Shown here piece after piece: positions 8,993 to 18,273 of a DNA stretch of 64,000 nucleotides (position 1 is the stretch's first letter; each line of letters begins with the position of its first letter). The DNA lies in NCBI GenBank assembly GCA_038238915.1, contig JBBSFH010000001.1:124001-188000 (forward strand). Reading direction: 5' to 3'. Source of the stretch: JAVVHE01 sp038238915. GTDB taxonomy: Bacteria; Pseudomonadota; Alphaproteobacteria; Sphingomonadales; Sphingomonadaceae. The notes under the pieces were generated by a model, which saw only the letters and a list, made by a program, of their open reading frames with translations, searched no databases and was not told the origin of the DNA. Both the position numbers and the translations under genes were made by a program.

Positions 8993-9457
8993 ATGAGCGA
9001 AACCCAGCCGATGCAGGTGGACGTGGGGCTCGTGCGCGAGCTGGCGCTGCTGCTCGACGAGACCAATCTGACCGAGATCGAAGTGGAGGACGCGGGCCGC
9101 CGCATCCGTGTGGCGCGAACCGCGCCACCGGTCGCCGCTGCTCCATTCTATGCCCCGCCGCCGGGTGCCAGCCCGCCAGCGGCCATGGCCGCGCCGATCG
9201 CCGCTGCCCCCGCCGACGACATGGCGGGTGCAGTGCGATCGCCGATCGTGGGCACCGCCTACCTGACGCCCGAGCCGAACGCGCCACCGTTCGTGAGCGA
9301 AGGGCAGAGAGTGGCGGAGGGCGATACGCTGCTGATCATCGAGGCGATGAAGGTGATGAACCCGATCCTCGCACCGCGCGCGGGCCTCGTGACGCGCGTG
9401 CTGATCGGCAACGCGACGCCGGTCGAATATGATCAGCCGCTGGTGATCATCGCGTGA
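8993..9457 (+). CDS. accB: Biotin carboxyl carrier protein of acetyl-CoA carboxylase
   Basis: A 154-residue BCCP. An N-terminal helical region (about 8-45) leads to a Pro/Ala-rich linker (about 44-80) and a biotinyl domain (about 80-154). The biotin site is EAMKVM, with the modified lysine at K120. It carries carboxybiotin between AccC and the carboxyltransferase in fatty acid synthesis. AGGGG lies upstream of the ATG. The stop overlaps the accC start (GTGA, 4 nt), giving a classic accBC operon. It is divergent from thiSG. Confidence 0.97.
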   Translation: MSETQPMQVDVGLVRELALLLDETNLTEIEVEDAGRRIRVARTAPPVAAAPFYAPPPGASPPAAMAAPIAAAPADDMAGAVRSPIVGTAYLTPEPNAPPFVSEGQRVAEGDTLLIIEAMKVMNPILAPRAGLVTRVLIGNATPVEYDQPLVIIA

Positions 9458-10797
9458 TTTCCAAAATTCTGATCGCCAACCGTGGCGAGATTGCGCTGCG
9501 TATCCACCGCGCGGCGCACGATCTGGGGCTGAAGACGGTGGCGGTGCACTCGACCGCCGATACCGATGCGATGCACGTGCGCCTCGCGGACGAGAGTGTG
9601 TGCATCGGGCCTCCTTCGGCGACGCTGTCCTACCTCAACATCCCCGCGCTGATCAGCGCGGCTGAGATCAGCGGCGCCGATGCGGTGCATCCGGGATATG
9701 GGTTTCTCGCCGAGAATGCGCGGTTCGCCGAAATCGTGCGCGAGCATAAACTGGTGTGGATCGGCCCCGAGCCCGATCATATCCGCACGATGGGGGACAA
9801 GGTGGCGGCCAAGCGCGCGGCGGCGGCTTTGGGCCTGCCGCTGGTGCCGGGGAGCGACGGCGCGGTGATCGCGGCGGACGTGGGCGAGATCGCTGCCGGG
9901 ATCGGCTATCCGGTGCTGATCAAGGCGGCTTCGGGCGGGGGCGGGCGCGGCATGAAGGTGGTGACCGAACCTTCGCAACTGCTGCCGCTGCTCAACCAGG
10001 CGAAGAGCGAGGCGGCGGCGGCGTTTGGTGATGACACCGTCTACCTCGAAAAATATCTGACCAACCCGCGCCATATCGAGTTCCAGATCTTCGGCGACGG
10101 CCAGGGCCGCGCGGTGCATCTGTTCGAGCGCGATTGCTCGCTGCAGCGACGCCACCAGAAGGTGTTCGAGGAATCTCCCTCCCCCGCGATCGACGCCGAG
10201 ACGCGCGAGCGCATGGGCGCGCGTTGCGCGGATGCGATGGCCAGGATGGGCTATGCGGGCGCGGGGACGATCGAGTTCCTCTACGAGGACGGTGAATTCT
10301 ACTTCATCGAGATGAACACGCGCATCCAGGTGGAGCATCCCGTGACCGAGATGGTGACGGGAGTGGATCTGGTGGCCGAGCAGATCCGCGTGGCTGGCGG
10401 GCTGCCGATGATGTTGCAACAGGACCAGCTCGCGCTGCGCGGCCACGCGATCGAGGTGCGCATCAATGCGGAAGACCCGCGCACGTTCGCCCCCTCCCCG
10501 GGTACGATCCGCACCGTGCATCCCGCAGGCGGACCAGGCGTGCGCGTGGATAGCGCGATCTATGCGGGCTACCGCGTGCCGCCCTATTACGACAGCCTGA
10601 TCGCCAAGCTGATCGTCCACGGCCCTGACCGCGCGGCGTGCCTGATGCGGCTTCGGCGCGCGCTGCAGGAATATGTGATCGACGGCGTAAAGACGACGCT
10701 GCCGCTTCACCAGGCGCTGCTGGACGAGGCGGACATCCAGAACGGCGATTATTCGATCAAGTGGCTGGAGGCTTGGCTGGAGGGGCAGGGGGAGTAG
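9454..10797 (+). CDS. accC: Acetyl-CoA carboxylase, biotin carboxylase subunit
   Basis: A 447-residue ATP-grasp enzyme that carboxylates BCCP-biotin. It starts ISKILIANRGEIALRIHRAA, the invariant AccC N-terminus; the GTG overlaps the accB stop. The Gly-rich ATP loop KAASGGGGRGMKVV and EMNTRIQVEHPVTE (metal and catalytic region) are present. Length matches the family (about 447-450 residues). The next gene begins 2 nt after its stop, which suggests coupled translation. Confidence 0.97.
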   Translation: MISKILIANRGEIALRIHRAAHDLGLKTVAVHSTADTDAMHVRLADESVCIGPPSATLSYLNIPALISAAEISGADAVHPGYGFLAENARFAEIVREHKLVWIGPEPDHIRTMGDKVAAKRAAAALGLPLVPGSDGAVIAADVGEIAAGIGYPVLIKAASGGGGRGMKVVTEPSQLLPLLNQAKSEAAAAFGDDTVYLEKYLTNPRHIEFQIFGDGQGRAVHLFERDCSLQRRHQKVFEESPSPAIDAETRERMGARCADAMARMGYAGAGTIEFLYEDGEFYFIEMNTRIQVEHPVTEMVTGVDLVAEQIRVAGGLPMMLQQDQLALRGHAIEVRINAEDPRTFAPSPGTIRTVHPAGGPGVRVDSAIYAGYRVPPYYDSLIAKLIVHGPDRAACLMRLRRALQEYVIDGVKTTLPLHQALLDEADIQNGDYSIKWLEAWLEGQGE

Positions 10798-10799
10798 CG

Positions 10800-11759
10800 A
10801 TGCCCGATGCACCCAACCCTCGCGCCGACCTTCGTGCCGCCGAGGACGATCTCTGGGCGAAAGCGCTCGGTCGCCTTCGTCGCGTAGAAGCATGGCGCTT
10901 CTGGGTGAACGTGACATTCGTGGTTGGGGGTGGCGCGGTGGTCGGCGTTGGCCGTGTGCTCGACAAGCCCGCTTCGGACTATTGCACCATCGGCGGCGTG
11001 ATCTTCGTTCTGATCGGAGGCGCGGTGACCGCGTTCACGGAACGCAAGCGCGGCGACGTGATCGACGAAGCCAAGGCGGCGCTGGCAAAGGCCAAACACT
11101 TCCTGGACGAACGCGGCGCACTTGAAACACAGATTGCCAAGGGCGAAGCGCTCGACGAACGCCGCCGTCTGCTGCTGACCGCGCAGGGCGCGATGGCGGA
11201 TGCCGCAGTCGCGGTGATCGCGCGCGACGGCCGGGATATCGTGCGTGGTATCGAAATCATGCTGGACGTGAGCGTCAATGCGCTCGCTGGCGCGATCGGG
11301 TTCGAGCCGGGCGAGCTTTGGACATTTTCGATCTTCCAGCGCAAGGGCGACGCGAAGGACGCGTTGATGGAGCGCATTGTTGCGCGCTGGGCGGATCGGA
11401 GCCTCGAGAATGCGGCGCCCCGATCTTGGCGGATCAACGAAGGCTATACCGGGGCGGCGTGGGGCCGGGACGGCGAAGTCATCGTCGAAGATACCCATGA
11501 TACCCGTGCACGCGACGAGTTTCGGTTGCCGCTTGGCCAGACGCGATCGCATGATGAGGAGCGGTATCGCTCGGTCGCGGCGGTCCCGGTGCGCCTGCCC
11601 GGAAGCGGCGCGATCTGGGGCGTGGTGACAGCAACCACCAACCGCACTGACCGTTTCAAACGCGAGCCGACAAACGCGCGGGCGCAGTCGGTGCAGACAG
11701 TGCGCGCGATCGCGCAGATGATCGAACTGCTGGTGACCGCGATGCCGGCCAAAGGGTAA
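10800..11759 (+). CDS. Two-TM membrane protein with C-terminal GAF-like domain
   Basis: A 319-residue protein. The ATG at 10800 follows the accC stop by 2 nt, with GGGGGAG just upstream, so it is probably translated with accBC. Two membrane segments (about 33-51 and 62-79) are followed by a charged helical stretch (about 82-130). The C-terminal part (about 140-310) reads like a GAF domain: INEGYTGAAWGRDGEVIVED, then RYRSVAAVPVRLPGSGAIWGV. This suggests a membrane-anchored ligand or redox sensor with no output kinase or cyclase domain. It might sense a signal for membrane lipid synthesis, or be a conflict-system effector; the function is not known to me. Confidence 0.7.
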   Translation: MPDAPNPRADLRAAEDDLWAKALGRLRRVEAWRFWVNVTFVVGGGAVVGVGRVLDKPASDYCTIGGVIFVLIGGAVTAFTERKRGDVIDEAKAALAKAKHFLDERGALETQIAKGEALDERRRLLLTAQGAMADAAVAVIARDGRDIVRGIEIMLDVSVNALAGAIGFEPGELWTFSIFQRKGDAKDALMERIVARWADRSLENAAPRSWRINEGYTGAAWGRDGEVIVEDTHDTRARDEFRLPLGQTRSHDEERYRSVAAVPVRLPGSGAIWGVVTATTNRTDRFKREPTNARAQSVQTVRAIAQMIELLVTAMPAKG

Positions 11760-11820
11760 GGAGCGGGCTTATCAGTCGCACGGAAAAAGATTATATCGAG
11801 ACAGCGACTGGGAGACGGGA

Positions 11821-12006
11821 ATGCCCGAGAATATTGAGGCCGACCGGCTGGAGCAGATTGACCGCGAGATGCGCGAGATGATCGATCGTGTTGTCGACGC
11901 GCGTTTCGACAAGCGAATCGATCGGGACGCGATCTCGTCGATCGAGAGCTTGTCCCACGAGCGCGTTGCATTGACACGGCCACAGTTCGGCACGCTCGCC
12001 GCCTGA
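11821..12006 (+). CDS. Small charged protein of unknown function
   Basis: A 61-residue reading frame. GGGAGA lies 5-8 nt upstream of the ATG and third codon positions are GC-rich, as in neighbouring genes. The protein is acidic/basic and probably a single amphipathic helix (IEADRLEQIDREMREMIDRV). It lies 61 nt after the GAF protein on the same strand, so it may belong to the same transcript. No family is recognised. Open frames on the opposite strand lack a convincing ribosome binding site. Confidence 0.5.
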   Translation: MPENIEADRLEQIDREMREMIDRVVDARFDKRIDRDAISSIESLSHERVALTRPQFGTLAA

Positions 12007-12142
12007 AGTTGATGACGTTCTGGCGTTAACGTGCCTGATGCTGCTTCGGGCGCGGGGCGGCGCACTAAATGTTAGCGGCTTTGCATATTTCACCCCCGTG
12101 CGACCCGTGTTAACCCTCTGCGCATCGGGAGGGCCCAAGCAT

Positions 12143-13390
12143 ATGCAGCACGACATCGAGGTCGAGATCCTCAAGACGCTGATGCATCAGCTCGATACGG
12201 ACACCAATGTCGATGCGGGCGAGCAGGTCCGCATGTCGCCTTCGGTCTATGCCTGTCCCGAGGTCGCGGCGCGCGAGTGGCAGACGTTTTTCCGCGATCA
12301 TCCGCAGCTGATCGGCTTCAGCCGCGATCTGCCCGAGCCGGGCAGCTTCATGACTGTGGACGATTTCGGCACGCCAGTGCTGGCGACGCGCGGCAAGGAC
12401 GGGCGCTTCCGCGCGTTCCTGAACGTCTGTCGTCATCGCGGCGCGCGGATCGCCAACGAGGCGCGCGGGACCGCCAATCGCTTCTTCTGCACCCATCATG
12501 CGTGGGGATACGCCAACACCGGCGAACTGCTGAGCGTGCCGCAGGAAGACGCGTTCGGTGAGGTGGACAAGGCGTGCCACGGGTTGATCGCGCTGCCGGC
12601 GCAGGAGCGCGACGGGATGCTTTGGGTGCACCCGAAGCCGGATGGCGTGCTCGATCTTGATGCGGTGCTGGGCGGGCTGGCGCAAGAGATCGCGGCGCAG
12701 GGGCTGGGCGAGTATGTGTATGCCGATACCAAGACGATCGACATGCGCCTCAACTGGAAGCTCGCCAACGATACGTTTGGCGAGACCTATCATTTCGCCA
12801 AACTGCACAAGGATACGCTCGGGCGGATCGCCTATGGGGACGCGCTGGCGTATGAAGAGTTCGGACGCAATCACCGCTTCGTCTTCGCGCGCCGCTCGAT
12901 CGATGGGCTGAGGACTCGGCCCGAGGTGGACTGGCGGCTGGTCGAGGGCGCGACCCTGCTCTACTATCTGTTCCCCAACATCCAGATCGTCTTTGGCGTC
13001 GGACGCGTGAGCCTTGTGCGTCTTTATCCGATGCCGGGCGATCCCGGCCGATCGATCACGCGCATCACGCAATATTTCACGCAGGCGATGCTTGACCGGG
13101 TGAAGGCGGCCGAACGCGATCCGGGCGTGCGCAAGATCACGGCGGATATGGTCTATACAACCATGTTCCAGCCGGGCGACGCGATGACCCTCGAAGCGCT
13201 GGCCGAGGTATTCACCAGTACGATCGAACATGAGGATTATGTGATGGGCGAGCAGCAGCAGCGCTCGGCGGAAAGCGGGCTGATCGAGCGCGTGACCTTC
13301 GGGCGTAACGAGGCGGCGCTGCACCATTTCCACCGCTGCTTTCGCGATGCGCTGGGAATGGAGCCGCTGGAACGGGTGGGGGCGGTTTGA
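12143..13390 (+). CDS. Rieske non-haem iron oxygenase, large subunit
   Basis: A 415-residue oxygenase. The Rieske centre is CRHRG (C96, H98) and CTHH (C116, H119). The mononuclear iron site is E-x2-H-x4-H (E214, H217, H222) in NDTFGETYHFAKLHKD. ATG 12143 follows GGGAGGG, and an upstream in-frame ATG would give an un-Rieske-like extension. These enzymes hydroxylate or demethylate aromatic or quaternary-amine substrates with electrons from a separate reductase; no reductase or ferredoxin gene is adjacent. It is coupled to the SDR gene that follows, which could oxidise the alcohol or diol product. Substrate unknown. Confidence 0.9.
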   Translation: MQHDIEVEILKTLMHQLDTDTNVDAGEQVRMSPSVYACPEVAAREWQTFFRDHPQLIGFSRDLPEPGSFMTVDDFGTPVLATRGKDGRFRAFLNVCRHRGARIANEARGTANRFFCTHHAWGYANTGELLSVPQEDAFGEVDKACHGLIALPAQERDGMLWVHPKPDGVLDLDAVLGGLAQEIAAQGLGEYVYADTKTIDMRLNWKLANDTFGETYHFAKLHKDTLGRIAYGDALAYEEFGRNHRFVFARRSIDGLRTRPEVDWRLVEGATLLYYLFPNIQIVFGVGRVSLVRLYPMPGDPGRSITRITQYFTQAMLDRVKAAERDPGVRKITADMVYTTMFQPGDAMTLEALAEVFTSTIEHEDYVMGEQQQRSAESGLIERVTFGRNEAALHHFHRCFRDALGMEPLERVGAV

Positions 13391-14160
13391 CGCCAACGGC
13401 TGGCGGGCGCGCGGGCGCGGCGCTGATCACCGGGGCCGCTTCGGGCATTGGCCGCGCAACCGTGCTGGCGCTTGCTGCGCGCGGTGCGGGCGGGCTCGTG
13501 CTGATCGACCGGGACGCGGTCGGTCTGGGCGCGGTGGTGCGCGAACTCGGCGATACGCCGGTGCTGGCGCGCGTTCATGATGTCGCCGACGAAGCCGCAT
13601 GGGAAGCGACCGAAGCCGCGATCGGCGAACGCTTCGGCGGGCTTGGCGAGGCGGTGGTCAACGCGGGAATCGCCGATGGCGCGGCCATTGTGGACATCAG
13701 CCTTGCCGCGTGGCGGCGGGTAATGGCGGTCAATCTCGATGGCGCGATGCTGACGCTGCGCACCGCGATGCGGCTGATGACGGGCGGCGGCGCGATCGTG
13801 ACCGTCTGCTCGGCCGCAGCGATCAAGGCGGAGCCCGGAGCGGGGGCCTATTGCGCTTCGAAAGCGGCTCTGCTGCACCTGACGCGCGTGGCGGCGCGCG
13901 AGGGAGTGGCGCAACACATCCGCGTCAACGCGATCTGCCCGGGCGGGGTGGAGACGCCGCTGTGGCGACAGAACGCGTGGTGGGACAAGCTGGTCGCGTC
14001 AAAGGGCGGCGAAGCGGCGGCGTTCGCAGCGATGGGAGCAAGCACGCCACTCGGCGGCTTTGCCAAGCCCGACGAAATCGCGCGCGATATTCTCGCGTTG
14101 CTTGCGCCGGGCTTTACCACGGGCGCGCATCTGGTGAGCGACGGAGGCTATTCGCTTTAG
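13387..14160 (+). CDS. SDR-family NAD(P)-dependent oxidoreductase
   Basis: A 257-residue short-chain dehydrogenase: cofactor motif TGAASGIGRAT, NAG in VNAGIADGA, catalytic YCASKAA (Y-x3-K), and CPGGVETPLW after it. The start is TTG at 13387, overlapping the Rieske stop as TTGA; there is no ATG or GTG before the Rossmann motif. Translational coupling with the Rieske gene suggests a two-step pathway, oxygenation followed by dehydrogenation. It is the last gene of this plus-strand run. Confidence 0.88.
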   Translation: MTPTAGGRAGAALITGAASGIGRATVLALAARGAGGLVLIDRDAVGLGAVVRELGDTPVLARVHDVADEAAWEATEAAIGERFGGLGEAVVNAGIADGAAIVDISLAAWRRVMAVNLDGAMLTLRTAMRLMTGGGAIVTVCSAAAIKAEPGAGAYCASKAALLHLTRVAAREGVAQHIRVNAICPGGVETPLWRQNAWWDKLVASKGGEAAAFAAMGASTPLGGFAKPDEIARDILALLAPGFTTGAHLVSDGGYSL

Positions 14161-14242
14161 CGATCTTCAGGCTGGCTCGATCCCGATCATTGCTCGGGGC
14201 CAGCGCGGATGTCCGCAGGGTCGCCAACCCCCGGCGCGCGGG

Positions 14243-15031
14243 TTACGCAGCCGGATCGCGGACCCAGCCCATCCCGGTCAGGCGTTCGAGCGGCCGAAAG
14301 CGCGCCTTGTAGGCCATGCGCGGTGCGCCCTCGATCCAGAAGCCGAGGTACAGATACGGCAGCGCCGCGGCACGCGCACGCGCGATATGATCGAGGATCA
14401 TCCAGGTACCGAGCCCGCGGCGGTGCGGATGTGCGGTATCGTAGAAGCTGTAGATCATCGACAGGCCGTCGGCCTGCGCGTCGGTGATGCACGCGGCGGT
14501 CAACCTGCCAGACGGATCGCGGTATTCGATCAGGCGGGTCTGGACGGGTGTCTGCTCGACCATGTCGGCGTAATCGATCGCGTCCATCGCGCTCATGCCA
14601 CCATCGGGATGGCGCGCCGCGAGATAGCTACGCAGCAGCGTGAATTGTTCGGGCGTCGTCCACGGTGCCCGCTCGTTGGCTTCGAGATCGGCGTGCGCGC
14701 GCAGCAGTCGGCGCTGTGAGTCCGAAGCGACGAAATCGGCAACCGGGATTCGCACCGACACGCACGCGCGGCACGTATCGCAAGCGGGTCGATAGGCGAC
14801 GTTCTGGCTGCGGCGAAACCCCAGGCGGCTGAGTAGCTCGGCAGTTTCGGCTGCACGCGGCCCGCGCAGTTCGGTGAAGATTTTGCGCTCCGTACGGCCC
14901 GGCAGATAGGGGCACGGGCTGGGCTCCGTGATGAAGAAGGGCGGCTGTTCGCCCCGTGTGCCCAATGGCTGCGCCCTAAGTGGAGGCGCACCTGCGGTCA
15001 GTCCAGTTATCAATGCACGTTCGTCGATCAT
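14243..15031 (-). CDS. bpt: Aspartate/glutamate leucyltransferase (Bpt / ATE-like)
   Basis: A 262-residue aminoacyl-tRNA-protein transferase that adds Leu to proteins with N-terminal Asp or Glu, creating an N-degron for ClpS/ClpAP. The Cys motif CDTCRACVSVRIPV (N-terminal domain) and the C-terminal GNAT-like strand YLYLGFWIEGAPRMAYKARF are diagnostic. ATG 15031 gives the usual family length; the frame extends further upstream without family similarity. It is a single gene. Confidence 0.92.
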   Translation of the reverse strand: MIDERALITGLTAGAPPLRAQPLGTRGEQPPFFITEPSPCPYLPGRTERKIFTELRGPRAAETAELLSRLGFRRSQNVAYRPACDTCRACVSVRIPVADFVASDSQRRLLRAHADLEANERAPWTTPEQFTLLRSYLAARHPDGGMSAMDAIDYADMVEQTPVQTRLIEYRDPSGRLTAACITDAQADGLSMIYSFYDTAHPHRRGLGTWMILDHIARARAAALPYLYLGFWIEGAPRMAYKARFRPLERLTGMGWVRDPAA

Positions 15032-15114
15032 ATTTCCCGCCCCATCCCCTGCGCAGGACGTATCCCTCAACGTAGCAAATACGCACGAGAATATTCAAGC
15101 GCGTCCGAAGCGGG

Positions 15115-16353
15115 TCAGTCCACCCCCAATAATTTAACCGCGAACCCCGCCGCCTCGAGCGCGCCCATCACCCGATCGAGATGATCGCGGTCGCGGGTCT
15201 CGCATTCGATGTCCGTGGTGATGCCTTTGGCAGGTTCGCGGCTGAACACGCGCTGGTGGTGGACCTCGATGATATTGGCCTGGCAGGCATCGAAAACGCG
15301 CGTAACCGCGTGCAATTGCCCCGGTCTGTCGCGCATCGCAATGCGGATGCGCGCGAGGCGCCCCTCGCGTGCAAGCTCGCGCATCAGCACGGTCGCCAGC
15401 AATCTTGAATCAATGTTGCCGCCGCACAACACGAGGCCGATATTCCGCCCCCGGAAGCGCGCAGGGTCAGCGAGCACCGCCGCCAGCCCCGCCGCGCCCG
15501 CGCCTTCGACCACCGTCTTTTCGACATTGAGCAGGAGTGCCACCGCGCGTTCGATATCGCGCTCCGCGACCAGCACCATGTCGTCGAGCACGTGGGTGAG
15601 GATTTCGGCGGTCAGCCCGCCTGGCTCCTTGACCGCGATTCCCTCGGCGAGCGTGTCGCCGCCGCACGGCGCGTTGTGGCGGTGGAAACGGTTCCACATG
15701 CCGGGATAGAGATCGGCCTCGACCCCGATCAGCGTCATGCCGGGCTTGGTCGCGCGTGCGGCGATGCCCATGCCGCTCATCAGGCCGCCGCCGCCCACTG
15801 GCGTCAGCAGAACGTCGATCTCGGGCGCGTCCTCCAGCATCTCGAGCGCGACCGTCCCCTGACCCGCGATCACGTCCGCATCGTCATACGCGTGGATGAA
15901 GACTGCGCCCTTCGCTTCGAGTTCACGCGCGTGGACGAAGGCATCTTCGACACTGTCCCCGGTCAGCAGCACGGTCGCGCCGAAATCCTCGGTCTGACGC
16001 ACCTTCACCGTGGGCGTGAAGCGCGGCATCACGATGGTCGCGGGGATACCCAGCCGACGCGCGTGATAGGCGACCCCCTGCGCGTGATTGCCCGCGCTTG
16101 CCGCGACCACCCCGCGCGCCTGCTCTTCGGGCGTGAGCTTGGACAGGCGGTTCAACGCGCCGCGTTCCTTGAAGCTCGCGGTGAACTGGAGGTTCTCGAA
16201 CTTGAGCCAGATGTTCGCCCCCGTGATCGCCGAAAGCGTGCGGCTATGGAGCGTAGGTGTGCGCAGCACCGCGCCATCGATCACGGCGCGCGCGGCGACG
16301 ATATCGGCGATGGTGACAGGCAGTTCGGGAGCGGGGCGGTATGCGGTGGCCAT
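15115..16353 (-). CDS. Threonine ammonia-lyase with C-terminal ACT domain
   Basis: A 412-residue PLP enzyme converting threonine to 2-oxobutanoate and ammonia. The PLP lysine is K62 in FTASFKERGALNRL; the phosphate-binding loop is PVGGGGLMSG; SAGNHAQGVAYHA binds substrate. The last ~85 residues form one ACT domain (RIAMRDRPGQLHAVTRVFD onward). Length and a single ACT domain fit the catabolic or short biosynthetic form (TdcB/IlvA1 type) rather than the ~510-residue two-ACT IlvA. The start MATAYRP is divergent from the amidohydrolase gene with 109 nt between. Confidence 0.93.
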   Translation of the reverse strand: MATAYRPAPELPVTIADIVAARAVIDGAVLRTPTLHSRTLSAITGANIWLKFENLQFTASFKERGALNRLSKLTPEEQARGVVAASAGNHAQGVAYHARRLGIPATIVMPRFTPTVKVRQTEDFGATVLLTGDSVEDAFVHARELEAKGAVFIHAYDDADVIAGQGTVALEMLEDAPEIDVLLTPVGGGGLMSGMGIAARATKPGMTLIGVEADLYPGMWNRFHRHNAPCGGDTLAEGIAVKEPGGLTAEILTHVLDDMVLVAERDIERAVALLLNVEKTVVEGAGAAGLAAVLADPARFRGRNIGLVLCGGNIDSRLLATVLMRELAREGRLARIRIAMRDRPGQLHAVTRVFDACQANIIEVHHQRVFSREPAKGITTDIECETRDRDHLDRVMGALEAAGFAVKLLGVD

Positions 16354-16462
16354 CCGCCGCAGTTAGCCGTTCGCGCGGCGGTTGGGAAACCGTTGTTGCC
16401 TGGCCGATCACGTTGGCGCCGGCCGGGATGGCGTTCGTCCCACGACGAGCTACGCTGTGCCG

Positions 16463-18124
16463 ATGGTCATTCGTCTTCTCGCCGCCCTGCTGCTTGCCAC
16501 GTTGGCATTGCCCGCCGCCGCGCGCACGTTCGTCGCCAATGCCAACGGCTACACGCTGAGCGTTGATGGCGAGTTGATCCGCTTTGCCGGTCTGCTGATC
16601 GGGACTGATGGCAGGATCGAACGGCTGGTGAGCAAGGGGGAGGCCGAGCCGTTGTTGTTGCCCGGCGATTTTCGGCTGGACGTTCATGGCAAGACGCTCT
16701 TTCCCGGCCTGATCGATGCGCACGGCCATGTGATGGAACTGGGCACGTCCGCGCTCCGCGTCGATCTGCGCGGGACTGCGAACCTCGATGAAGCGCTCGC
16801 CCGCGTGCGCGCCTATGCGGCGGCGAACCCGACTGCGAGGTGGATCGTGGGCAGCGGCTGGAACCAGGTGGTATGGGGGCGCGGCTTCCCGACAGCAGCC
16901 GAACTCGATCGTGCGGTCGCGGATCGTCCCGTCTATCTGGCGCGGGTGGACGGCCACGCGGGCTGGGCGAACACGGCGGCGCTGCGGATCGCGCACGTCA
17001 CCATGGCAACACCCGATCCCGCCGGGGGGCGGATCGAGCGTGGGCCGGGGCGCATTCCCAGCGGCGTGTTCGTCGATGGTGCGAGGGCGCTGATCGAGCG
17101 TCACATCCCCGCCCCAACCGCCGCCGGGCGCGAGGCCGCGCTGGCCAAGGCGATGGAAATCATGGCGTCGGTGGGCCTGACGGGCGTGCACGATGCCGGA
17201 GTCGCGCCGGTTGATTGGCTGGTCTACCGCCGGTTCGGCGACGAGGGGCGGCTGACAATCCGAATCACCGCGATGGCGGGAGGGATGGAGGCGCTCGACA
17301 TTATCGCGCCGCTCCACCCAACGCCGTGGCTGTACGACGACAAGCTGCGGCTGGCGACGGTAAAGCTCTACGCCGATGGCGCGCTCGGTTCGCGCGGGGC
17401 GTGGCTGAAGGCCCCGTATAGCGACGATCCGGGCAACCGGGGGCTGCGCTTTCTGCCTGATACTGTGCTCAAGAACCAAGTGAGCCGCGCCAATTTCCTC
17501 GGCTTCCAGGTTGCGGTGCATGCGATCGGCGATGCGGCGAACGCGCAGGTGCTCGATGCCTATTCCGAAACGCGCGCGGCCTATGGCGATAATCTGCGCA
17601 ACCGGATCGAACATGCGCAGATCGTCGATCCCGCCGATCTTCCGCGCTTCGCCTCGTTGCACGTGATCGCCTCGATGCAGCCCACGCACGCGACCAGCGA
17701 CAAGGCGATGGCGGCGGACCGGCTCGGCGAGGCGCGTCTGCAGGGGGCCTATGCGTGGCGCACGATCCTCCAGTCCGGAGCGCGCATCGCCTTTGGGTCG
17801 GATTTCCCGGTCGAGCCGCCCAACCCGTTTTTCGGGCTGCACGCCGCCGTCACCCGGCAGGATCGCAGCGGCACGCCGCCGGGCGGATGGCGCGCGCAGG
17901 AAGCGCTCAGCCTGCGCGAGGCGCTCGCGGCATTCACCACGGGGGCAGCGTTTGCGGGGTTCGCCGAGGATAGGGTGGGGCGGCTAGCGCCGGGCTATTG
18001 GGCGGATTTCCTGCTGCTCGAGTCGGATCCGTTCGTGGTTCCGCCGGGCGATCTGTGGCGGGTGCGTGTGGAGGAGACATGGCTCGGCGGGCGGCGGGTA
18101 TTTGCGGCGTCGGCGGCGCAATGA
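16463..18124 (+). CDS. Exported amidohydrolase, YtcJ-like
   Basis: A 553-residue metal-dependent amidohydrolase. The ATG at 16463 opens a signal peptide (VIRLLAALLLATLALPAAA). Metal-ligand motifs are DAHGHVMELG (HxH), VHAIGDAANAQVLDAY, RIEHAQ, and GSDFPVEPPNPFFGLHAAVT, the last typical of the YtcJ branch. KLYADGALGSRGAW is also family-specific. The substrate is unknown; YtcJ proteins have been linked to hydrolysis of amides and N-acyl compounds. No partner gene is adjacent. Confidence 0.87.
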   Translation: MVIRLLAALLLATLALPAAARTFVANANGYTLSVDGELIRFAGLLIGTDGRIERLVSKGEAEPLLLPGDFRLDVHGKTLFPGLIDAHGHVMELGTSALRVDLRGTANLDEALARVRAYAAANPTARWIVGSGWNQVVWGRGFPTAAELDRAVADRPVYLARVDGHAGWANTAALRIAHVTMATPDPAGGRIERGPGRIPSGVFVDGARALIERHIPAPTAAGREAALAKAMEIMASVGLTGVHDAGVAPVDWLVYRRFGDEGRLTIRITAMAGGMEALDIIAPLHPTPWLYDDKLRLATVKLYADGALGSRGAWLKAPYSDDPGNRGLRFLPDTVLKNQVSRANFLGFQVAVHAIGDAANAQVLDAYSETRAAYGDNLRNRIEHAQIVDPADLPRFASLHVIASMQPTHATSDKAMAADRLGEARLQGAYAWRTILQSGARIAFGSDFPVEPPNPFFGLHAAVTRQDRSGTPPGGWRAQEALSLREALAAFTTGAAFAGFAEDRVGRLAPGYWADFLLLESDPFVVPPGDLWRVRVEETWLGGRRVFAASAAQ

Positions 18125-18273
18125 TTTGCTGCATTGCAACACGGCCCAATTTTCGAACGTTCGGCCGCTTGCACGCAACTTGCTTTGCGCTCGAGCGTGT
18201 ATAGAGCGCGCGGTTTGGCGTGCCACCCGTTGGGGCGCGGCGCGGGGCCATAACCGCGAACAGGAGACCGAAC
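18125..18273. other. Intergenic upstream of PEP-CTERM gene, with CGAACGTTCG palindrome
   Basis: 149 nt, less GC-rich than its neighbours. It contains the perfect 10-bp palindrome CGAACGTTCG (18154-18163) and a TATAGA (about 18200) that could be a -10 element, without a well-spaced -35. Operator function is only a possibility. Confidence 0.3.

Noticed and set aside
9433..10917. Long minus-strand frame opposite accC
   Set aside because: It mirrors the accC coding strand and has Arg/His-rich, domain-free sequence.
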